From NCBI RefSeq assembly GCF_001667375.1, contig NZ_LZIN01000019.1:124001-188000 (forward strand): 64,000 bases of DNA, read 5' to 3'. This document shows positions 17,623 to 30,353 of the stretch, piece after piece (the stretch's first letter is position 1; each line of letters starts with the position of its first letter). A model generated the notes under the pieces. The model worked only from the letters and a program-made list of their open reading frames with translations. It was not told where the DNA came from and made no database searches. The DNA comes from Mycolicibacter sinensis. Lineage in GTDB: Bacteria > Actinomycetota > Actinomycetes > Mycobacteriales > Mycobacteriaceae. The position numbers and the translations under genes were made by a program.

Positions 17623-19179
17623 ATGGTGGGCGCAGGCGCAGCGCAAAGCAGTGCCGCGGGGTGGCGCAATCCCCTGCGGGACAAGCGGGACAAGCGCCTG
17701 CCTCAGATCGCCGGCCCGTGCGGCGTGGTGATCTTCGGGGTGACCGGAGACCTGGCCCGGCGCAAGCTGATGCCGGCCATCTATGACTTGGCCAACCGCG
17801 GGCTGCTGCCTCCGACATTCGCACTGGTCGGCTTCGCTCGCCGGGACTGGGCCGACCAAGATTTCGTCGACGTCGTCTACCAGGCCGTCAAGCAGCACGC
17901 CCGGACACCGTTCCGTCAGGTCGTGTGGGACCGGTTGGCTGCCGGATTCCGTTTCGTGACAGGCACCTTCGACGACGATGCCGCTTTCGCCCAGCTGGCC
18001 GAGACGCTGGAGAAGCTGGACGCCGAACGCGGCACCGGCGGCAACCACGCTTTCTACCTGTCGATCCCGCCCGACGCGTTCCCGGTGGTGTGCGAGAAGC
18101 TGCACGCCAGCGGGCTGGCCCGCCCGCGGGAGGGCCGCTGGAGCCGGGTGGTGATCGAAAAGCCGTTCGGCCACGACCTGTCCAGCGCGGTCGAGCTCAA
18201 CAGCGTGGTCAACAGCGTCTTCCCGGAGGAGTCGGTGTTTCGCATCGACCACTATCTGGGCAAGGAGACGGTCCAGAACATCCTGGCGCTGCGGTTCGCC
18301 AACCAGCTGTTCGACCCGATCTGGAACGCGCACTACGTCGACCATGTGCAGATCACCATGGCCGAGGACATAGGCCTGGGCGGTCGGGCCGGCTACTACG
18401 ACGGCATCGGCGCCGCCCGCGATGTGATTCAGAACCACCTGCTGCAGTTGCTGGCCCTGACCGCCATGGAGGAGCCGGTGAGCTTCTCCCCCGCCGAGCT
18501 GCAGGCCGAGAAGATCAAGGTGCTCTCGGCGACCAAACTGGCGCTGCCGCTGGATGAAACCACCTCCCGCGGGCAGTACACCGCCGGCTGGCAGGGCGGC
18601 GAGCACGTCGTCGGTCTGCTCGAGGAGGAGGGGTTCGCCGCGGACTCCCGCACCGAGACCTATGCGGCCATCACGCTGGAGGTCGACACCCGGCGCTGGG
18701 CCGGTGTGCCGTTCTATCTGCGCAGCGGCAAGCGGCTGGGGCGCCGCGTCACCGAGATCGCGCTGGTGTTCAAGCAGGCGCCGCACCTGCCGTTCGATGC
18801 CACCATGACCGACGAACTGGGCAAGAACGCCCTGGTGATCCGGGTGCAGCCCGACGAGGGGATCACCCTGCGATTCGGGTCCAAGGTGCCCGGCCATCTC
18901 ATGGAAGTCCGCGACGTCAACATGGATTTCTCCTACGGCTCGGCGTTCTCCGAGGATTCACCGGAAGCCTACGAGCGGCTGATTCTCGACATGCTGCTCG
19001 GTGAGCCGTCGCTGTTCCCGGTCAACGCCGAAGTCGAATTGTGTTGGCAGATACTCGATCCCGTTCTCGAGAACTGGGAGCAGCACGGCAGACCCGAGCC
19101 CTATGAGGCCGGTACCTGGGGTCCGCGGTCGTCGTTCGAGATGCTGGAGCGCTCCGGGCGGGAATGGCGGCGCCCGTGA
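17623..19179 (+). CDS. zwf: Glucose-6-phosphate 1-dehydrogenase (operon copy)
   Basis: Oxidises glucose 6-phosphate to 6-phosphogluconolactone with NADP. The 518 residues include the coenzyme motif [12 protein letters not shown] near residue 38, the substrate lysine in EKPFGHDL, and the active-site RIDHYLGKE. It corresponds to M. tuberculosis zwf2 (Rv1447c), embedded with tal, opcA and pgl. Its stop overlaps the opcA GTG (GTGA). A second, quite different zwf is present at 55523-56986. Confidence 0.96.
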   Translation: MVGAGAAQSSAAGWRNPLRDKRDKRLPQIAGPCGVVIFGVTGDLARRKLMPAIYDLANRGLLPPTFALVGFARRDWADQDFVDVVYQAVKQHARTPFRQVVWDRLAAGFRFVTGTFDDDAAFAQLAETLEKLDAERGTGGNHAFYLSIPPDAFPVVCEKLHASGLARPREGRWSRVVIEKPFGHDLSSAVELNSVVNSVFPEESVFRIDHYLGKETVQNILALRFANQLFDPIWNAHYVDHVQITMAEDIGLGGRAGYYDGIGAARDVIQNHLLQLLALTAMEEPVSFSPAELQAEKIKVLSATKLALPLDETTSRGQYTAGWQGGEHVVGLLEEEGFAADSRTETYAAITLEVDTRRWAGVPFYLRSGKRLGRRVTEIALVFKQAPHLPFDATMTDELGKNALVIRVQPDEGITLRFGSKVPGHLMEVRDVNMDFSYGSAFSEDSPEAYERLILDMLLGEPSLFPVNAEVELCWQILDPVLENWEQHGRPEPYEAGTWGPRSSFEMLERSGREWRRP

Positions 19180-20087
19180 TTGTCGAACTGTCGGACACCA
19201 CCACCAACGCAATCAACAAGAAGCTCGACGAGTTACGCGAGCAGATCGGCGCGGCCACCACCGGCCGGGTGCTGAGCCTGATCATCGCGATCGAGAACGA
19301 CACGCTGCTCGACGAGTCCATCGCCGCGGCCAATATGGCCAGCCAGGAGCATCCCAGCCGGGTGATCGTGGTGATAACCGACGACACCGATGCCCGCGAC
19401 GCCCGCCTGGACGCCCAGCTGCGGATGTTCGGCGACGCCGGCGCCGGCGAGGTGGTGGTGCTGCGGCTGTCCGGCCCGCTCGCCGGCCACGCCGATGCGG
19501 TCGTGGTGCCGTTCCTGTTGCCCGACATCCCGGTGGTCGCCTGGTGGCCCGAGATCGCGCCGTCGGCACCGGCCGTCGACCCGCTGGGCGCCCTGGCGGT
19601 GCGTCGGATCACCGACGCCACCAACAGCCCGGATCCGCTGGCGGCGATCAAGGGCCGGCGGGGCGGCTACACCGCCGGCGACACCGACCTGTCCTGGAGT
19701 CGCATCACCTATTGGCGGGCGCTGCTGGCGTCGGCGGTGGATCAGCCGCCATATGAGCCGATCCGCTCGGCGCTGGTATCGGGACTGTCGACCGAACCGG
19801 CGCTGGACATCCTGGCCGGCTGGCTGGCCAGTCGCATCGATGGGCCGGTACGCCGCGCGGTCGGCGAGCTGAAGATCGAGCTGGTGCGCGACAGCGAAAC
19901 GGTGGTGCTGAGCCGGCCCCAGACCGGGATAATCGCCACCTTGAGCCGGACCGCCGGCCCGGACGCGCTGGTTCCGCTGCCGCGCCGGGTGACCGCAGAG
20001 TGCCTGGCCGAAGACCTGCGCCGACTGGACCCCGACCCCATCTATGGCGCCGCGTTGGTCGGCCTCGAGGAAGTGGAGTATCTGTGA
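19176..20087 (+). CDS. opcA: OpcA, glucose-6-phosphate dehydrogenase assembly protein
   Basis: OpcA is the actinobacterial and cyanobacterial partner needed for activity or assembly of the neighbouring G6PDH. The 303-residue protein begins [20 protein letters not shown], which matches mycobacterial OpcA. The GTG at 19176 overlaps the zwf stop; the reading frame stays open for four codons further upstream, but these lack a sensible start. It contains [16 protein letters not shown], a family hallmark. The stop overlaps the pgl GTG, so zwf, opcA and pgl are all translationally coupled. Confidence 0.94.
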   Translation: MIVELSDTTTNAINKKLDELREQIGAATTGRVLSLIIAIENDTLLDESIAAANMASQEHPSRVIVVITDDTDARDARLDAQLRMFGDAGAGEVVVLRLSGPLAGHADAVVVPFLLPDIPVVAWWPEIAPSAPAVDPLGALAVRRITDATNSPDPLAAIKGRRGGYTAGDTDLSWSRITYWRALLASAVDQPPYEPIRSALVSGLSTEPALDILAGWLASRIDGPVRRAVGELKIELVRDSETVVLSRPQTGIIATLSRTAGPDALVPLPRRVTAECLAEDLRRLDPDPIYGAALVGLEEVEYL

Positions 20088-20830
20088 CTGTAACGACCTA
20101 CCGCGACACCGATGAACTCATCGCCGCCGCCGGTGACCGGCTGGCCGATGCCATCGAGGCAGCCGTCGCCGCCCGGGGCCGCGCGCTGATCGTGCTGACC
20201 GGCGGCGGCAACGGTATCGCGCTGCTCAAGCGCCTCGGCGAGCACGCCGCACGCATCGACTGGACCCGCGTGCACCTGTTCTTCGGCGACGACCGCTTCG
20301 TCCCGGCCGACGACGGCGAACGCAACGACAAGCAGGCCCGCGAGGCGCTGCTGGGCCGCATCGACATCCCGGCCGCCAATGTGCACGCCATGCCGGCGAG
20401 TGACGGCGAATGCGGCGACGACCTCGACGCCGCCGCGCAGGCCTACCAGGAGGTGCTGGCCGCCAACGCCGAGCCGGGCCAGCCGGCACCGGATTTTGAT
20501 GTGCACCTGTTGGGAATGGGCCCCGAGGGCCACATCAATTCGCTGTTCCCCGATACCCCCGCGGTGCGCGAGACGACCCGCCTGGTGGTCGGGGTGCCCG
20601 ACTCACCCAAGCCGCCGCCGCGGCGCATCACGCTGACGCTGCCCGCGGTCCGGCGTTCCCGCCAGGTGTGGCTGGTGGTGTCCGGGGAGGCCAAGGCCGA
20701 GGCGGTGGCCGCCGCGGTCGGCGGCGCCGACCCGGTCTCGGTGCCGGCGGCCGGGGCCGTCGGGCGCGAAGAGACGGTGTGGCTGCTCGATGCCGGGGCG
20801 GCCGCGCAGCTGCCCGCGCAATCTCGCTGA
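20084..20830 (+). CDS. pgl: 6-Phosphogluconolactonase
   Basis: Hydrolyses 6-phosphogluconolactone, the product of Zwf. The 248-residue protein carries [26 protein letters not shown] and the catalytic-histidine region [20 protein letters not shown] of the NagB/Pgl fold. The GTG at 20084 overlaps the opcA stop by four bases. It closes the pentose phosphate operon, together supplying NADPH and ribose phosphate. Confidence 0.95.
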   Translation: MTVTTYRDTDELIAAAGDRLADAIEAAVAARGRALIVLTGGGNGIALLKRLGEHAARIDWTRVHLFFGDDRFVPADDGERNDKQAREALLGRIDIPAANVHAMPASDGECGDDLDAAAQAYQEVLAANAEPGQPAPDFDVHLLGMGPEGHINSLFPDTPAVRETTRLVVGVPDSPKPPPRRITLTLPAVRRSRQVWLVVSGEAKAEAVAAAVGGADPVSVPAAGAVGREETVWLLDAGAAAQLPAQSR

Positions 20831-20863
20831 CCGGCGCCCGGCGCTGCCCGCCGTCGCGTCATA

Positions 20864-21262
20864 ATGAGCGGCATGGCAGACAGAGGCTCGGGTACTGGCG
20901 GGGAACGCAATCGGCTCAAGACATTGGCGCAGGCGGCGCTGAACGCCGACGTGACCGTCGGGCAACTCGAAGACGTCCTGAGCGGCCTGGGCGACACGAT
21001 GAACGCCTTGAACAGTTCCCTGGTCGGCCTCAACGCCACCGTCGCACGCCTCGGTGACGGCCTGGACCACCTGGATGAGACCATGGCCAGTCTCGACGAC
21101 CTGGCCGGCCGACTGGTTGCCCTGATCGAGCCGGTGGAGACCATCGTCAGCCGGATGGACGACATCGTCAGCGTCGGCGAGACCGCGATGGCGCCGCTGA
21201 CCGCGACCGAGAACATGGTCCGGGGCATGTTCAACGCCATGCGCAACCGGGTGGTGCGTTAG
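20864..21262 (+). CDS. Coiled-coil protein of unknown function (Rv1444c-like)
   Basis: A small 132-residue protein at the place of Rv1444c. No enzyme domain is recognisable. It is rich in heptad-like hydrophobic repeats (LNSSLVGLNATVARLGDGLDHLDETMASLDDLAGRL) compatible with a long coiled coil. Translation may begin at ATG 20864 or at ATG 20873 (MADRGSG); a CATAAT hexamer overlaps the first ATG and would set transcription just before the second. It follows pgl by 33 bases and converges on secG. Confidence 0.75.
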   Translation: MSGMADRGSGTGGERNRLKTLAQAALNADVTVGQLEDVLSGLGDTMNALNSSLVGLNATVARLGDGLDHLDETMASLDDLAGRLVALIEPVETIVSRMDDIVSVGETAMAPLTATENMVRGMFNAMRNRVVR

Positions 21263-21274
21263 GCGTCGCCGTGC

Positions 21275-21508
21275 TCAGGCGTATTTGATGAGCAGGCCCA
21301 CCGCGATGATGGACACCAGCCAGATCGCGATGACGAAGTAGGTCAGCCGGTCGAGGTTCTTCTCCACCACCGTCGAGCCGGACAGGCTGGACTGCACGCC
21401 GCCGCCGAACAGGGTCGACAGGCCGCCACCCTTGGCGCGGTGCAACAGCACCAGCAGCACCACCAGCAGGCTGGTGATCACCAAGAGGATCTGCAGCGTC
21501 AAGATCAT
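21275..21508 (-). CDS. secG: SecG, protein-export membrane subunit
   Basis: SecG is the small third subunit of the SecYEG translocon. The 77-residue protein has the usual two hydrophobic segments (LTLQILLVITSLLVVLLVLL and LDRLTYFVIAIWLVSIIAVG) flanking the conserved KGGGLSTLFGGG loop. It lies downstream of tpiA on the same strand, as in M. tuberculosis, and may be cotranscribed with the glycolytic genes. Confidence 0.93.
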   Translation of the reverse strand: MILTLQILLVITSLLVVLLVLLHRAKGGGLSTLFGGGVQSSLSGSTVVEKNLDRLTYFVIAIWLVSIIAVGLLIKYA

Positions 21509-21550
21509 GGCCGCTACCCTACCGTGCCGTTGAGGGCCATCACGGCGCGC

Positions 21551-22336
21551 CTAGACAAGGGGCCCGCCGGCCGCCAGCGCCGCCAGGGTGGCGAACTGCT
21601 CGCCGTCCAGCGACGCCCCGCCGACCAGACCGCCGTCCACGTCGGGCTGCCCGATCAGTTCACCGATGTTCTTGGCGTTGACCGAGCCGCCGTAGAGCAC
21701 CCGCACCGCCTCGGCCACCTTCGGCGAGGCGAGCTTGCCCAGCTCGGCGCGCACCGCGGCACACACTTCCTGGGCGTCGGCGGCACCGGCGACCCGGCCG
21801 GTGCCGATCGCCCACACCGGCTCGTAGGCGATGACGGTCGCGCCGATCTGCTCGGCACTGAGCCCGGCCAGTGAGCCGCGCAACTGCTCCAGGCAGTGCT
21901 CGACATGGTTACCGGCCTCCCGGATCTCCAGGTGCTCGCCGATGCAGACGATCGGGGTCAGTCCGTGCTTGAGGGCGGCGGCCGCCTTGGCCGCCACCAG
22001 CGCGTCGTCCTCGCCGTGGTAGCTGCGCCGCTCGGAGTGCCCGACGACGACGTAGCTGCAGCCCAGCTTGGCCAAAAACGCCCCGCTGATCTCGCCGGTG
22101 TAGGCGCCCGAGTCGTGCTGCGAGAGGTCCTGGGCGCCGAAGGTCAGCCGCAGCTTGTCCCCGTCGACCAGGGTCTGCACGCTGCGCAGGTCGGTGAACG
22201 GAGGCAGCACGGTCACGTCGACCTTGTCGTAGTACTTGTCCGGCAGCGAGAATGCCACCTTCTGCACCAGCGCGATCGCCTCGAAGTGGTTGAGGTTCAT
22301 CTTCCAGTTGCCGGCGATCAGCGGTTTGCGACTCAT
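21551..22336 (-). CDS. tpiA: Triosephosphate isomerase
   Basis: Interconverts dihydroxyacetone phosphate and glyceraldehyde 3-phosphate. The 261 residues contain the substrate-binding NWKMN, the electrophilic histidine in VVGHSERR, and the catalytic glutamate in [11 protein letters not shown]. The ATG overlaps the pgk stop (ATGA). It is the third gene of the run gap-pgk-tpiA. Confidence 0.97.
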   Translation of the reverse strand: MSRKPLIAGNWKMNLNHFEAIALVQKVAFSLPDKYYDKVDVTVLPPFTDLRSVQTLVDGDKLRLTFGAQDLSQHDSGAYTGEISGAFLAKLGCSYVVVGHSERRSYHGEDDALVAAKAAAALKHGLTPIVCIGEHLEIREAGNHVEHCLEQLRGSLAGLSAEQIGATVIAYEPVWAIGTGRVAGAADAQEVCAAVRAELGKLASPKVAEAVRVLYGGSVNAKNIGELIGQPDVDGGLVGGASLDGEQFATLAALAAGGPLV

Positions 22337-23568
22337 TGCGCCCCTTCGGTCTCCAGTGCCTGCAGGCCTGGCAGTTGTTGTCCCTCAAGGTATTCCAGCG
22401 ACGCCCCGCCGCCGGTGGAGATGTGCGAGAAACCGCGCTCGGGCAGGCCGAGTGCTCGCACCGCCGCGGCGGAGTCCCCGCCGCCGACCACGCTGAACGC
22501 GCCCTTGCCGGTGGCCGCCGCGATCGCCTCGGCCAGGCCCTTGGTGCCGGCGGCGAACGCCGGGAACTCGAACACCCCCATCGGCCCGTTCCAGAAGATG
22601 GTCCGGGCATTCGACAGCAGGGCGGCGAACCGCTCCACCGAACCGGGACCGATGTCCAGGCCCATCTTGTTCTCCGGGATGGCGGCGGCCGCGACCAGCT
22701 CGCCGGTGGCGGCGGCGTCGAACTTGTCGGCGACCACGATGTCCACCGGCAGCCGCAGCACGTCGCCGTAGTCGTCCAGCAGCTGCCGGCAGGTGTCGAC
22801 CATGTCGGCTTCCAGCAGCGAGGTGCCCACCGGCAGCCCTTGGGCGGCCAGGAAGGTGAAGCACATGCCGCCGCCGATCACGATGGAATCGGCCTTAGTC
22901 GCCAGCGACTTGATCACGCCCAGCTTGTCGGAGACCTTCGACCCGCCCAGCACCACCGCGTAGGGGCGCTCGGTGGACTCGGTCAGCTGCTGCAGCACCT
23001 GGATCTCCGCGGCGACCAGCTTGCCGGCGTACGACGGCAGCAGGGTCGCGACGTCGTAGACCGAGGCCTGCTTGCGGTGCACCACGCCGAACCCGTCGGA
23101 GACGAATGCCCCCGGCGTGCCGTCCGGTGCGGCGACCAGCTCGGCCAGCGCCCGGGCCAGCGCGAGGCGCTCCTTGTCGTCCTTGCTGGTCTCCCGCGGG
23201 TCGAAGCGGATGTTCTCCAGCAGCAGCACGTCACCGTCGGTGAGGCCTTCGGCGCGGGCCAGCGCATCGGTGCCGACCACATCACCGGCCAGCTGAACGT
23301 GTCGGCCCAGCTGTTCGCCGAGCGCGGCCGCGACCGGCGCCAGCGACAGCGCCGGGTCGGGCTTGCCCTTGGGCCGGCCCAGGTGGGCGGTCACCACCAC
23401 CTTGGCGCCGGCCTCGAGCAGCGCGCGCAGCGTCGGCACCGACGCGGTGATCCGGCCCGGATCGGTGATGTTGCCGTCGTCGAGGGGGACGTTGAGATCG
23501 CTGCGCACCAGCACGCCGCGCCCACTCACCCCCTGCGCCAGAAGATCTTCCAGAGACTGGATGGTCAC
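22333..23568 (-). CDS. pgk: Phosphoglycerate kinase
   Basis: Transfers phosphate from 1,3-bisphosphoglycerate to ADP. The 411-residue enzyme has [11 protein letters not shown] at the N-terminus, [12 protein letters not shown] in the hinge region, and [13 protein letters not shown] for the nucleotide phosphates. The start is GTG at 23568, 11 bases after the gap stop. It overlaps tpiA, so all three enzymes are made from one message. Confidence 0.97.
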   Translation of the reverse strand: MTIQSLEDLLAQGVSGRGVLVRSDLNVPLDDGNITDPGRITASVPTLRALLEAGAKVVVTAHLGRPKGKPDPALSLAPVAAALGEQLGRHVQLAGDVVGTDALARAEGLTDGDVLLLENIRFDPRETSKDDKERLALARALAELVAAPDGTPGAFVSDGFGVVHRKQASVYDVATLLPSYAGKLVAAEIQVLQQLTESTERPYAVVLGGSKVSDKLGVIKSLATKADSIVIGGGMCFTFLAAQGLPVGTSLLEADMVDTCRQLLDDYGDVLRLPVDIVVADKFDAAATGELVAAAAIPENKMGLDIGPGSVERFAALLSNARTIFWNGPMGVFEFPAFAAGTKGLAEAIAAATGKGAFSVVGGGDSAAAVRALGLPERGFSHISTGGGASLEYLEGQQLPGLQALETEGAQ

Positions 23569-23579
23569 GGCGGCCGGAC

Positions 23580-26415
<2,836 letters not shown>

Positions 26416-26492
26416 CTTGGCCTCACTCCCCTGGCTTGTGCATGTTCAGTTATAGCGATACGCGTCATGCCGCGACGCGGTTTCGGGTCCGC

Positions 26493-27344
26493 TCAGGTGT
26501 AGGCCGCGCGCAGCAGCGCCGGCGGCCGGAATGGGCGCCAGACCCCGGTGGTTTGCGCCAGCCGGTCGGCGATCGCGAAGATCACCGCGGGATGGTAGGC
26601 GAACCCGATGTGACTCGCGGCGACGCCGATGTTCTCCGCTTGCGGTGCGGCGTCGGTGAGGCAGACCCGCCAGCCCACGATGCCATCAAGGACGGAGTAG
26701 ATCGAGGTGCTCGGCACCGGCAGCGCAGCGTCGCCGCCGGGAGCCGGTTCATCGGGCACCCGGGCCTGGAAGTCCCCGTACCAGCGGGCCCACTGCGACC
26801 AGCGGGGCCACTGCGGGAAGCCGGACAGGTCGCTGGGATGGCCGGCGGAATCGCGTTGGCGTGCCATGGTGGCGGCGAGCCGTACCGGTGTGCCGAGGGT
26901 GATCACCTGGCGGACGGATTCGGGGCTGTAACAAGCCAATTGGCGTGCATAAAACCCGCCGAGGCTCCAGCCGATCACCGACATCGGTTGCTGGTAGCGA
27001 TCGGCCAGCTCCTCGACGCGGGAGGCCATCCCGTCGAGTACCCGCGGCGTCGGCCCAAGATTGGTGCCCAGCCGCCACCCGTGCATCCGGTAGCCCAGGC
27101 GTCGCAAGACTCGTCTCAGTACCAGCGTCGAAGTATCGGCCGCGCCCAGGCCGGGCAACACCAGCACCGGGTGGCTGTCACCGCGTGGCAGCAGCAACAG
27201 CAGTGGTGCTGTGGACGTGAGCAATCCGACGTCGACTGCGGCCCGGGCCGGTTCGCTGAGGTAGAGCAGCCGGCCGGGGACGGTGCGACGGCGATCGGGC
27301 CGTTGCGTTCTCGTCAACAGTGGCTCCTCTACCCCTGAATCCAA
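26493..27344 (-). CDS. Alpha/beta hydrolase
   Basis: A 283-residue alpha/beta hydrolase: VLVLPGLGAADTSTLVLRR forms the oxyanion region, GWSLGG carries the nucleophilic serine near residue 129, and the closing histidine is likely in GVAASHIGFAYHP. It has no signal peptide; residues 38-55 are a hydrophobic stretch. The substrate is unknown. A TTG at 27317 preceded by AGAGGAG is an alternative start that would remove nine residues. It is 77 bases upstream of the DUF3556-like gene, same strand, and divergent from the GIY-YIG gene. Confidence 0.82.
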   Translation of the reverse strand: MDSGVEEPLLTRTQRPDRRRTVPGRLLYLSEPARAAVDVGLLTSTAPLLLLLPRGDSHPVLVLPGLGAADTSTLVLRRVLRRLGYRMHGWRLGTNLGPTPRVLDGMASRVEELADRYQQPMSVIGWSLGGFYARQLACYSPESVRQVITLGTPVRLAATMARQRDSAGHPSDLSGFPQWPRWSQWARWYGDFQARVPDEPAPGGDAALPVPSTSIYSVLDGIVGWRVCLTDAAPQAENIGVAASHIGFAYHPAVIFAIADRLAQTTGVWRPFRPPALLRAAYT

Positions 27345-27377
27345 CCGAGTTTGGTGCTCTCGGTCGGAGACGGTCGT

Positions 27378-27383
27378 TAACGT
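27378..27383 (+). promoter_or_regulatory. Possible -10 hexamer of the GIY-YIG gene
   Basis: TAACGT fits TANNNT and ends five bases before ATG 27389, so the transcript would start at or next to the start codon. No ribosome-binding site is seen. Confidence 0.35.
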
Positions 27384-27388
27384 TTGGC

Positions 27389-27655
27389 ATGGCAGGGCGC
27401 AACAAGCAGGTTTACAAGATCACCTATCCCAACGGGAAAATCTACGTCGGTATGGACCTCACCGGGTCAACTTCCTACTTTGGTAGCCCGAGCGCTAAGG
27501 AGCGCATAGCCGCCGATCTCGCCGAATATCGCATGGACCTGATCGCGCGCAAACAAATCTTGTGGGAATCGGAAACGGCCGCCGACGCCGAAGTACGGTG
27601 CCGACAAATCGATCTCCAGGACGCGCGTAGCAATTCTGCTACCCTGGGCAGATGA
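27389..27655 (+). CDS. Small GIY-YIG nuclease-like protein, C-terminus altered
   Basis: An 88-residue single-domain protein. VYKITYPNGKIYVGMDLTGS is a clear GIY-YIG signature, with both tyrosines present, and an arginine (KERI) and glutamates (WESETAADAEVR) follow at plausible catalytic spacing. From memory, free-standing actinobacterial relatives continue into a GYNRWP-like tail; here the protein instead ends DARSNSATLGR at the vapB start, so it may have lost that tail. The ATG at 27389 was preferred to one at 27320 because the extra residues look non-family. Its stop overlaps the vapB ATG by four bases (ATGA). Confidence 0.7.
   Translation: MAGRNKQVYKITYPNGKIYVGMDLTGSTSYFGSPSAKERIAADLAEYRMDLIARKQILWESETAADAEVRCRQIDLQDARSNSATLGR
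27640..27645 (+). promoter_or_regulatory. Putative internal -10 hexamer of vapB (leaderless)
   Basis: TACCCT fits TANNNT and lies exactly six bases before the vapB ATG, within the last codons of the GIY-YIG gene. The antitoxin could thus be made from its own leaderless transcript besides read-through. Confidence 0.45.
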
Positions 27656-27894
27656 CCGTGATTCCGCAGAAGGAGCTGCGCAACAACGTGGCCGAGGTGC
27701 TGCGCCGAGCGGAAGCCGGCGAGGAGATCACCATCACCGTGGCCGGCAGGCCGGTGGCACAGCTCGGACCGACGACCCCCCGACGATGGGTGTCCGGTCA
27801 GCCGTTGCGGTCGATATGGGTCACTCCCGCGCCGATCACACTCGACACGGACCTTGAGCAATTCGCGGCCCCGCTGGCCGACCCGTTCGAATGA
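27652..27894 (+). CDS. vapB: VapB-type antitoxin (Phd/YefM fold)
   Basis: An 80-residue antitoxin. The N-terminal MTVIPQKELRNNVAEVLRRAEAGE and ITVAGRPVAQLGP are the DNA-binding Phd/YefM domain found in one large group of mycobacterial VapB proteins. The acidic C-terminal tail (TLDTDLEQFAAPLADPFE) would fold onto the toxin. It overlaps the GIY-YIG gene upstream and vapC downstream, both by four bases. It probably represses its own promoter with VapC. Confidence 0.88.
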   Translation: MTVIPQKELRNNVAEVLRRAEAGEEITITVAGRPVAQLGPTTPRRWVSGQPLRSIWVTPAPITLDTDLEQFAAPLADPFE

Positions 27895-28288
27895 TGCGCG
27901 CACTGCTGGACACCTCCGTACTAATTAGTGCAGATCCACCGCCGGACGTCGAGGCGGCGATCGGCGTCGCCTCGATTGCTGAACTCCAGTTCGGTGTACT
28001 GATGGCCGTCGACGACGAAGAGCGCGCTCGTCGCGCACTACGATTGGGCACAGTCGAAGCGACCTTCGACCCGCTTCCTGTCACCGTGGCAATCTCTCGC
28101 GAATGGGGTCATCTGTCCGCCGCCGTACGCAACCGCGGCGGCCGGCCTCGACGGCGCGCCATTGATCTGGCAATCGCCGCAACTGCCAACGTCCATGGGT
28201 CCCACTGCTAACCCACAACTTGGGCGACTTCCGCATCATCGACGACCTGGTCGACGTGCGCAGTCCCGCGGAGTTCACCCGCGAATAA
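27891..28288 (+). pseudogene. vapC: VapC-type PIN-domain toxin, frameshifted near its C-terminus
   Basis: The open frame runs to 28211 (106 residues) and shows three of the four PIN acidic positions: LLDTSVLIS, ASIAELQFG and RRAIDLAIAATA. The frame then breaks after VHG at the GGG of 28197-28199. In the +1 frame the sequence goes on as VPLLTHNLGDFRIIDD and ends at TAA 28288, giving the missing THNxxDF motif with the fourth acidic residue. One lost G would explain this. As read, the toxin lacks part of its active site, while the antitoxin is intact. A sequencing error in the G run cannot be excluded. Confidence 0.85.
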
Positions 28289-28299
28289 ACCCCTAGCGC

Positions 28300-29277
28300 T
28301 CAGGCGTCTTCCAGCAACTCCGGGGTGACCGCCGACTCGGTATCGGGGATCCCGTCCTGCTTGGCCTTGCGGTCGGCCATCGACAGCAGCCGCCGAATGC
28401 GGCCTGCCACCGCGTCTTTGGTCATCGGCGGATCGGCCAGTCGGCCCAGTTCCTCCAGCGACGCCTGCCGGTGCTCGACGCGCAGCTTGCCCGCCGAGGC
28501 CAGATGATCGGGCACGGTGTCCCCGAGGATGTCCAACGCGCGTTCCACCCGGGCCGCCGCGGCCACCGCGGCGCGGGCCGAGCGGCGCAGGTTGGCGTCG
28601 TCGAAGTTGGCCAGCCGGTTGGCGGTCGCGCGTACCTCGCGGCGAATCCGCCGCTCCTCCCAGACCAGCCGGGTGTCCTGGGCGCCCATCCTGGTCAGCA
28701 ACGCACCGATCGCCTCGCCGTCGCGCACCACCACCCGATCGGCGCCGCGCACCTCGCGGGCCTTCGCACTGACCCCGAGCCGACGCGCCGCGCCGACCAG
28801 CGCCAGGGCCGCCTCCGGACCGGGGCAACCGACCTCCAGCGCCGAGGACCGACCGGGCTCGGTCAGTGATCCGTGCGCCAAAAACGCGCCGCGCCAAGCC
28901 GCTTCGGCGTCGGCGACGCTGCCGCCGACGACCTGGGCGGGTAGGCCGCGCACCGGCCGGCCACGCATGTCCAGCAGGCCGGTCTGGCGGGCCAGCGCTT
29001 CGCCGTCCTTGGCGACCCGCAGCACGTAACGGGTGCTCTTGCGCATCCCGCTGGCCGACAGCACATGCACGATCGCGTTGTAGCCGTACAGGTCGAAGAT
29101 GTCCTTGCGCAGCCTGCGCGCGATGACGCCCAGGTCCACCTCGGCTTCGACCACGACCCGGCCGGCCACGATATGCAGCCCACCGGCGAAGCGCAGCAGC
29201 GCCGCGACCTCGGCTCGACGGGCATTGACCGAACTGACCACGAGACGGCTCAATTCGTCCTTGACTTCAGCCGTCAT
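28300..29277 (-). CDS. whiA: WhiA, sporulation/cell-division regulator homologue
   Basis: A DNA-binding protein that combines an N-terminal LAGLIDADG-homing-endonuclease-like fold with a C-terminal helix-turn-helix ([20 protein letters not shown]). It is present in most Gram-positive bacteria and linked to cell division; it has no expected nuclease activity. The ATG at 29277 gives 325 residues and overlaps the yvcK stop (ATGA); a GTG at 29283 is possible. It is the last gene of the conserved uvrC-rapZ-yvcK-whiA run. Confidence 0.95.
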   Translation of the reverse strand: MTAEVKDELSRLVVSSVNARRAEVAALLRFAGGLHIVAGRVVVEAEVDLGVIARRLRKDIFDLYGYNAIVHVLSASGMRKSTRYVLRVAKDGEALARQTGLLDMRGRPVRGLPAQVVGGSVADAEAAWRGAFLAHGSLTEPGRSSALEVGCPGPEAALALVGAARRLGVSAKAREVRGADRVVVRDGEAIGALLTRMGAQDTRLVWEERRIRREVRATANRLANFDDANLRRSARAAVAAAARVERALDILGDTVPDHLASAGKLRVEHRQASLEELGRLADPPMTKDAVAGRIRRLLSMADRKAKQDGIPDTESAVTPELLEDA

Positions 29278-30353
29278 CGCCACGACTTGTCACCTCCCGG
29301 CCCGAGCCCGCTCGGTCCACTCACGCCGGTTTGCCGGCCCCCGCCCTCGGCCGGCGTCGCGACGGGTGTCGGGAGCGTCAGCGGCGACCCGCCGGCGTCC
29401 CGAACCCCGTCCAGCGCTGCCGCCAACTTTCCTGGGTCATGTAAAGGTGTACCAGGTCGGGCCACGTCGACGAACCGAACCTCCGCCGCGAAGAGATTCG
29501 CAGCCCGGCGCAGCTGCTCGCGTTCGCGCTCACTGGGCACCCGTCCCGCGTCGATGATGATGTGGTCGACGGTGAAACCGGGGGCATGCTGGGCCAACAC
29601 GTGCAGGTGACGCTCCACCGAGAAGCCGGCGGTCTCCCCCGGCTCGGCGACCAGGTTGAGCACCAGGGCGCGCCGGGCCGTGGTGTTCTGCAGTGCGGCG
29701 GCCAGCCCGGGCACCAGCAGGTGCGGGATGACGCTGGTGAACCACGATCCCGGCCCCAGCACCACCAGGTCCGCCGACATGATGGCGTCGACGGCCTGGC
29801 GGGTGGCCGGTGGATTGCCCGGCAACAGCCGCACCCGGCGCACCTTGCCCGGCGTCGTCGCGATCGCCACCTGGCCGCGGATCACCCCGAACAGCCGCGG
29901 GTCGGCGTCGAGGCCGGAGACGTCGGCTTCGATCTGCAGGGCGATCGGGCACATCGGCAGCACCCGCCCTTTGACGCCGAGCATTCGGCCGAGCTCATCG
30001 AGTGCGGCCACCGGGTCGGCCAGCACCTCGTTGAGGCCGGCCAGCAGCAGGTTGCCGATCGGGTGGCCGGCCAGCGCGCCGGTGCCGCCGAACCGGTGCT
30101 GCAGAATGGTCGCCCACAGCCGCCCGGCGGGACTGTCGGAGGCCAGCGCCGCCAGCGCCATCCGCAGGTCCCCCGGCGGCACCACATCCAGCTCGCTGCG
30201 CAACCGGCCGGAGGAGCCGCCGTCGTCGGCGACGGTGACCACGGCGGTGACGTGCGGCGTCAGCCGACGGGCGGCCGACAGTGTCGCGTACAGGCCGTGC
30301 CCGCCGCCGAGCGCCACGATGCTCGGGTTGCCGTGGGCTGGCTCGATGCTCAT
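29274..30353 (-). CDS. yvcK: YvcK/CuvA family protein
   Basis: A 359-residue protein of the gluconeogenesis-factor family, known in mycobacteria as CuvA (Rv1422), needed for correct cell shape and growth on some carbon sources. The nucleotide-sugar pocket is visible as [27 protein letters not shown] and [33 protein letters not shown] is another family block. The C-terminal 45 residues are Pro/Gly-rich and poorly conserved. The ATG follows the MIRU-like element that separates it from rapZ. Confidence 0.93.
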   Translation of the reverse strand: MSIEPAHGNPSIVALGGGHGLYATLSAARRLTPHVTAVVTVADDGGSSGRLRSELDVVPPGDLRMALAALASDSPAGRLWATILQHRFGGTGALAGHPIGNLLLAGLNEVLADPVAALDELGRMLGVKGRVLPMCPIALQIEADVSGLDADPRLFGVIRGQVAIATTPGKVRRVRLLPGNPPATRQAVDAIMSADLVVLGPGSWFTSVIPHLLVPGLAAALQNTTARRALVLNLVAEPGETAGFSVERHLHVLAQHAPGFTVDHIIIDAGRVPSEREREQLRRAANLFAAEVRFVDVARPGTPLHDPGKLAAALDGVRDAGGSPLTLPTPVATPAEGGGRQTGVSGPSGLGPGGDKSWR

